From NCBI GenBank assembly GCA_046303115.1, contig JBKCGZ010000199.1:1-8910 (forward strand): 8,910 nucleotides of DNA, given 5' to 3'. Position numbers and translations under genes: made by a program. This DNA is from CAINEC01 sp046303115. GTDB taxonomy: Bacteria; Bacteroidota; Bacteroidia; AKYH767-A; OLB10. This document shows, piece by piece, positions 5,634 to 8,910 of the stretch; the first letter of the stretch is position 1, and every line of letters begins with the position of its first letter. The notes beneath the pieces are model-generated. The model was not told where the DNA came from. It did no database searches and was given only the letters and a program-made list of their open reading frames with translations.

Positions 5634-6035
5634 ATGAAAAAATTAATTTTATTAGCTGCAATAACATTCATATTAGGTGGTATTGTCAATGCACAAACAT
5701 CAGAAAATGTTGTAAAGGGAATCCACGGTGGAGTTGTTTTCGGATCAGAAGATTTGAAATTTGAATTTGTTGAAAAAGGAAGTGATGTATTGGTATATCC
5801 AGTGTCTCCTGATGGAAAAATGCTAAGTGCTGTTCCTACGCATGCAACAATCAACATTGTTCCTATGGCTGTACAATTGAGACAAGAATTTACAAATGTG
5901 GAATTAAAGAATGGTTGTTTTAAAGTGACTCGTGAAGATGCACAATTACCACTTTATATTTTAGGCATTTCGACATCACTTAATGAAAAACGTTATGATG
6001 CGAAATATGTAGTTCCGAACGTTCAAGCGAGATAA
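5634..6035 (+). CDS. Small secreted protein of unknown function
   Basis: This 133-residue protein has a clear Sec signal peptide (MKKLILLAAI onward) with probable cleavage after A20 (VNA-Q). The mature part is about 113 residues, predicted mostly beta by its alternating hydrophobic pattern. The segment from HGGVVFGSEDLKFEF (31-45) through VLVYPVSPDGK (52-62) recalls small Bacteroidota exported domains with the layout HGG...FEhV...hhVYhxDxxGK, some of them encoded near metal-efflux genes. I cannot assign a family with confidence and no metal-handling gene is next to it. A single cysteine (C95) is present. The gene has its own promoter and a strong terminator. The nearby A-rich leader contains AAGG shortly before the start. 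Confidence 0.8.
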   Translation: MKKLILLAAITFILGGIVNAQTSENVVKGIHGGVVFGSEDLKFEFVEKGSDVLVYPVSPDGKMLSAVPTHATINIVPMAVQLRQEFTNVELKNGCFKVTREDAQLPLYILGISTSLNEKRYDAKYVVPNVQAR

Positions 6036-6050
6036 TTTAATCTATAAGAG

Positions 6051-6082
6051 AAGCCCCGACTATTAATTGTCGGGGCTTTTTT
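6051..6082 (+). terminator. Strong intrinsic terminator after the 133-residue protein gene
   Basis: AAGCCCCGAC (6051-6060) pairs perfectly with GTCGGGGCTT (6069-6078) around an 8-nt loop, followed by a T-run to 6082. The stem is GC-rich and ten pairs long. It ends only 13 bp before the next start codon on the same strand. Confidence 0.9.
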
Positions 6083-6095
6083 ATTCAATGAAATT

Positions 6096-6413
6096 ATGCG
6101 ATATAACTATCGAATAAAAATAGCTGCAACAATTGCGTTTTTATTTTTCACATCTGCTTTATTTGCGCAATCAGATAAGCAATCAGGCGGCTCTAAAAAA
6201 ATCCGTAAGGCAGAAAATGTAAAAGAGGAGCAAGCAAAAAAGCAAGAGAAAGCAATAGTCGAAGGGAAAAAGAAACATCGTAAATTGCAATCGAAAGAAG
6301 TAAGACGGCGTATGAAAAGAAATGACAGGCGCTATCATCATTCCGATGCAAACGACAGAAGACCGAACTGGCTCAAGCGGTTGTTTCCTAAAAAACGGCC
6401 ATCAGCTCACTAA
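6096..6413 (+). CDS. Small, highly basic secreted protein of unknown function
   Basis: This 105-residue protein has a signal peptide (hydrophobic stretch about 9-22, probable cleavage after A24 in LFA-Q). The mature 80 residues contain 17 Lys and 12 Arg, over a third of the chain. The middle (about 34-60) is a charged, probably helical Lys/Glu/Gln stretch. The end has KHRKLQSKEVRRRMKRN (60-76) followed by a WLKRLFPKK tail. Small exported proteins with a similar K[LM]Q.K..RRRMK core are, from memory, widespread in Bacteroidota, but I know no function. The high charge suggests binding to nucleic acid, lipopolysaccharide or another acidic surface. There is no convincing promoter between the upstream terminator and this start, so expression may depend on read-through. 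Confidence 0.75.
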   Translation: MRYNYRIKIAATIAFLFFTSALFAQSDKQSGGSKKIRKAENVKEEQAKKQEKAIVEGKKKHRKLQSKEVRRRMKRNDRRYHHSDANDRRPNWLKRLFPKKRPSAH

Positions 6414-6417
6414 TAAA

Positions 6418-6448
6418 AAAAGGAGATTAAGTTTATTAATCTCCTTTT
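6418..6448. terminator. Bidirectional intrinsic terminator between convergent genes
   Basis: AGGAGATTAA (6421-6430) pairs perfectly with TTAATCTCCT (6436-6445) around the loop GTTTA. The stem is extended by three A-T pairs (6418-6420 with 6446-6448). The flanking A-run and T-run allow function in both directions, serving the basic secreted protein gene on the plus strand and smc on the minus strand. Confidence 0.85.
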
Positions 6449-6468
6449 CTATTTAATTCAAATAAATA

Positions 6469-8910
6469 TTATTCTGCGAATGTACGCATATCAACAGGAA
6501 CAACGCTTGTTACACCAGGCTCTGCCATAGTAATACCATACATGATATCTGTGGCTGCCATCGTCTTCTTGTTATGCGTAATGATGATGAACTGAGATTC
6601 TGCACTAAATTTCTTGATGATATTATTAAACTTATCAATATTATTATCATCCAACGGCGCATCAACCTCATCGAAGATACAGAATGGAGCAGGTTTTAAT
6701 AAATAGATACTAAATAGTAAAGCCGTAGCCGTTAGAGTCTTTTCTCCTCCAGATAATTGATGAATCGATAATGGCTTTTTACCTTTTGGTTGTGCGATAA
6801 TGTTGATGTCAGATTCAAGCGGATTGCTCATGTCAGATATAACAAGATCGCAATTATCGTCATCTGTAAATAATGAACGGAATACACGAATGAAGTTTGT
6901 TCTTACATGTGTAAATGCATCCATGAATACCGTTTGCGCAGTGGTGTCAATTTCGCTGATCGTTAACAACAATGCATCTTTTGCATTTTGCAAATCGGTT
7001 TTCTCTTTTACAATAAAATCGTAACGCTCTTTGATTTCTTTGTACTGCTCAAGTGCCATCGGATTAATAGGTCCGAATTCATTCAAGCGCTTTTTCAGTT
7101 GCTCTGCTTTCGGACGCATTTCAGGTTCGTTGAACTCAGGATCTGGTTCAATACCTGACAAATCTTCTATTTCAATATTGAACTCAATGCTTAATCTTTC
7201 TTTAAGCGAGTTCATTTGAAGTTTGATTCCGTTTAACTCATCATTTACTTGTTGAAGCTTATTGTCGTTTACTTCTTTTGTCTTTCTATAATCTCCTAAA
7301 TTCTTTTCTTCTGACTCTATTTCTATTTTGGCTGCGTTATAACTCGCTTCTGATTCTTTTACACTGAGCTCAAGTTGATGCTTATCGTCAATTAATTTCT
7401 TCAACTCATCACTTGTAGAAGCCATACCATTCGATAGCTGATCAATTTGATCTTTTACGCTCGTTAATTCGTTAGCGTTAGACTCAATATTTTTCTTAAG
7501 CGTCGTAATCTGGTTGTTACGATAGCCCATATCCCGCACCGTGTTTTGTATCCGGTTTTGCTGCTGAAGAACTTGAATATTGAAATTGTTTAACTCTTGA
7601 TTTTTTTCTCCTGATTCTTTTTGAAGTGCAGTTGATTGTTCTTGTTGAACATTTAACTGTTGAATCAGATTATTTAATTTTTCTGTAAGAATTTCTGGAG
7701 ATAAATCTGGGTTTTCTTTTTCTGCTGCGATGGTGTTTTCAATCGTTGTTAATTCTTCATTTAGCTTTGCGAAGCTAATTTTTGATTGATCAACAGCGCG
7801 ATTAATAAAGTCGCAATTACTCTGTATGGAATTAACATCACCACTTAATTTCATAAACTCATTTTCTTTACTCGAAACAAGTTGCTGATTTTCTGTGATC
7901 TTAATTTTTATTCCTGCGAATTGTTCTTCAGATTTTGCAAGGTCAGCTTTTAAGTCGTCAATCATTTGTTCTTGCGACTTAATTTCTTCTGCTAATTTTT
8001 CCAGGTTTTTAAATTTACCTGTACGTTTTCCATCAAATTTCCCAATAGAACCACCTCCAACGGAATATTTCTGACGAAGGAAATTTCCGCTCTTAGATAA
8101 TACTACCGCACTTTGCTGGTTCGACAAGTCGACATTTTCTAATGTGCTTTGTTCGTTTGCAATATACACATGCGATAGAAGGAAATTAAACAGGTTTCCA
8201 TATTGTCCATCGTTTTCAATTACATCTAACGCTTTCGTACATCCGTTAATTGATGCAGAGGAGTTATGGCTAAAAGATTTTAAAGTATCGAGAATGAAAA
8301 AGTTGGCGCGACCTTTTGAAGAGTCATTCAATAAGTTTAAGGCTGTCCAGGCTTCTTGTTGATTTTGAACTACGAAATAATTTAAAAACGGCTCTAAATA
8401 ATTTTCGATTGCAATTTTATATTCGTCATTGCAAACGATAATCTCTGATAATAATGGAGCTTTTTTAAATTGCTCATGATTTATTTTTAAATAACGAATA
8501 GAGTCGGGGTAACCTTCCATTTGCTCGAGTAGGTTTTTTGTCAATTGGTATTCATTGTTTTTAGAATCAAGTTTTCTTGACTCAATTTGAATTACCTGAT
8601 TGGCTTCTCTAATGCGATTATCTGTAGCTTTTAATTCTTCATCAAGTTCCAAACGAATTTGCTTCAGCTTTTTTAATTCATCATCAGAAGCAGATTTCTT
8701 TGGAAGTAAATCAGCTAATTGGTTTTCGAGTTCAGTTAATCGACCAGCATTCTCATCTTGATTTGCTTGAAGTCGTTTAATTTCATCTGAAATTGATTGA
8801 TGACGAGTTTGACGAACGGCTTGCTTCGTTTCAAACTCATTAATCATAGATCGTTGCTGATAAATTTTCTGATTTAATTCCTTTATAGAATTGAGCGAAC
8901 CTTCGTATGC
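6469..8910 (-). CDS. smc: Chromosome segregation protein SMC, C-terminal part (runs off the window)
   Basis: SMC dimers with ScpA and ScpB form the bacterial condensin that entraps and organises chromosomal DNA. The visible 813 residues have no in-frame stop up to the window edge, so the N-terminal head and the first part of the arm lie outside. The order is descending coiled coil (visible residues about 1-130), hinge (about 131-300, ending in the glycine-rich VGGGSIGKFDGKRTGK), ascending coiled coil (about 301-600), then the C-terminal head. The head shows the ABC signature LSGGE (719-723), Walker B CIFDE with the catalytic Glu at 748, the D-loop and the switch His at 779. The family is about 1,180 residues long, so roughly the last two thirds is seen. 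An internal ATG at 8847 is not the true start because the coiled coil continues upstream of it. Confidence 0.95.
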   Translation of the reverse strand, partial: AYEGSLNSIKELNQKIYQQRSMINEFETKQAVRQTRHQSISDEIKRLQANQDENAGRLTELENQLADLLPKKSASDDELKKLKQIRLELDEELKATDNRIREANQVIQIESRKLDSKNNEYQLTKNLLEQMEGYPDSIRYLKINHEQFKKAPLLSEIIVCNDEYKIAIENYLEPFLNYFVVQNQQEAWTALNLLNDSSKGRANFFILDTLKSFSHNSSASINGCTKALDVIENDGQYGNLFNFLLSHVYIANEQSTLENVDLSNQQSAVVLSKSGNFLRQKYSVGGGSIGKFDGKRTGKFKNLEKLAEEIKSQEQMIDDLKADLAKSEEQFAGIKIKITENQQLVSSKENEFMKLSGDVNSIQSNCDFINRAVDQSKISFAKLNEELTTIENTIAAEKENPDLSPEILTEKLNNLIQQLNVQQEQSTALQKESGEKNQELNNFNIQVLQQQNRIQNTVRDMGYRNNQITTLKKNIESNANELTSVKDQIDQLSNGMASTSDELKKLIDDKHQLELSVKESEASYNAAKIEIESEEKNLGDYRKTKEVNDNKLQQVNDELNGIKLQMNSLKERLSIEFNIEIEDLSGIEPDPEFNEPEMRPKAEQLKKRLNEFGPINPMALEQYKEIKERYDFIVKEKTDLQNAKDALLLTISEIDTTAQTVFMDAFTHVRTNFIRVFRSLFTDDDNCDLVISDMSNPLESDINIIAQPKGKKPLSIHQLSGGEKTLTATALLFSIYLLKPAPFCIFDEVDAPLDDNNIDKFNNIIKKFSAESQFIIITHNKKTMAATDIMYGITMAEPGVTSVVPVDMRTFAE

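Noticed and set aside
5557..5667. N-terminal extension of the Rieske-like lipoprotein to 5667
   Set aside because: It would bury the lipoprotein signal peptide inside the protein and overlap the start of the divergent secreted protein gene.
8845..8847. ATG at 8847 as the start of a separate shorter SMC-like protein
   Set aside because: The frame stays open to the window edge and the upstream codons read as continuing coiled coil, so this is an internal methionine of a full-length smc.
1..8910. Defence island, mobile element or novel multi-gene system
   Set aside because: No transposase, integrase, nuclease, toxin-antitoxin or phage-like gene is visible; the genes are mainly metabolic and chromosomal housekeeping ones.

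Overview
The window is AT-rich and reads as ordinary chromosomal DNA of a Bacteroidota bacterium, most likely Flavobacteriia or a close relative. The support is indirect but consistent. The promoter-like sites match the Bacteroidota -7 consensus TAnnTTTG and there are few Shine-Dalgarno sequences. The window carries a bacterial group II geranylgeranylglyceryl phosphate synthase, a Bacteroidota-style SMC, and small secreted proteins of types common in that phylum. I see no phage, insertion sequence, CRISPR array, tRNA or rRNA.

Layout: positions 1-159 hold a structured repeat. It consists of 8-bp tandem units (CAAATTNN, later CACATTAG) broken by two 21-bp segments that each contain a TCCCGA/TCGGGA hairpin. 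It starts 4 bp beyond the stop codon of the first gene. Positions 160-3668 are a tightly packed minus-strand cluster. In transcription order it encodes a 4'-phosphopantetheinyl transferase, a geranylgeranylglyceryl phosphate synthase (archaeal-type ether lipid chemistry), a PnuC-type vitamin transporter, a stand-alone NadR-like ribosylnicotinamide kinase, and a PLP-dependent cysteine synthase/cystathionine beta-synthase-type enzyme. The last gene may also have its own promoter.

A 73-bp divergent intergenic region (3669-3741) separates this cluster from plus-strand S-adenosylhomocysteine hydrolase (3742-5061). That gene ends at a bidirectional terminator facing a minus-strand lipoprotein with a degenerate Rieske fold. 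A second divergent region (5557-5633) carries the best promoter match in the window and drives a small secreted protein of unknown function. A strong intrinsic terminator and then a small, very basic secreted protein follow. After another bidirectional terminator, the window ends inside a minus-strand smc gene whose N-terminal part lies outside.

Functional links: PnuC and the NadR-like kinase form a nicotinamide riboside uptake-and-trapping pair feeding NAD. S-adenosylhomocysteine hydrolase yields homocysteine and the PLP enzyme belongs to the family that makes cysteine or cystathionine, so both ends of the cluster touch sulfur amino acid metabolism, although on opposite strands. Most genes here are housekeeping. 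The least explained items are the octamer/hairpin array, the Rieske-like lipoprotein that has lost its iron-sulfur ligands, and the two small secreted proteins.
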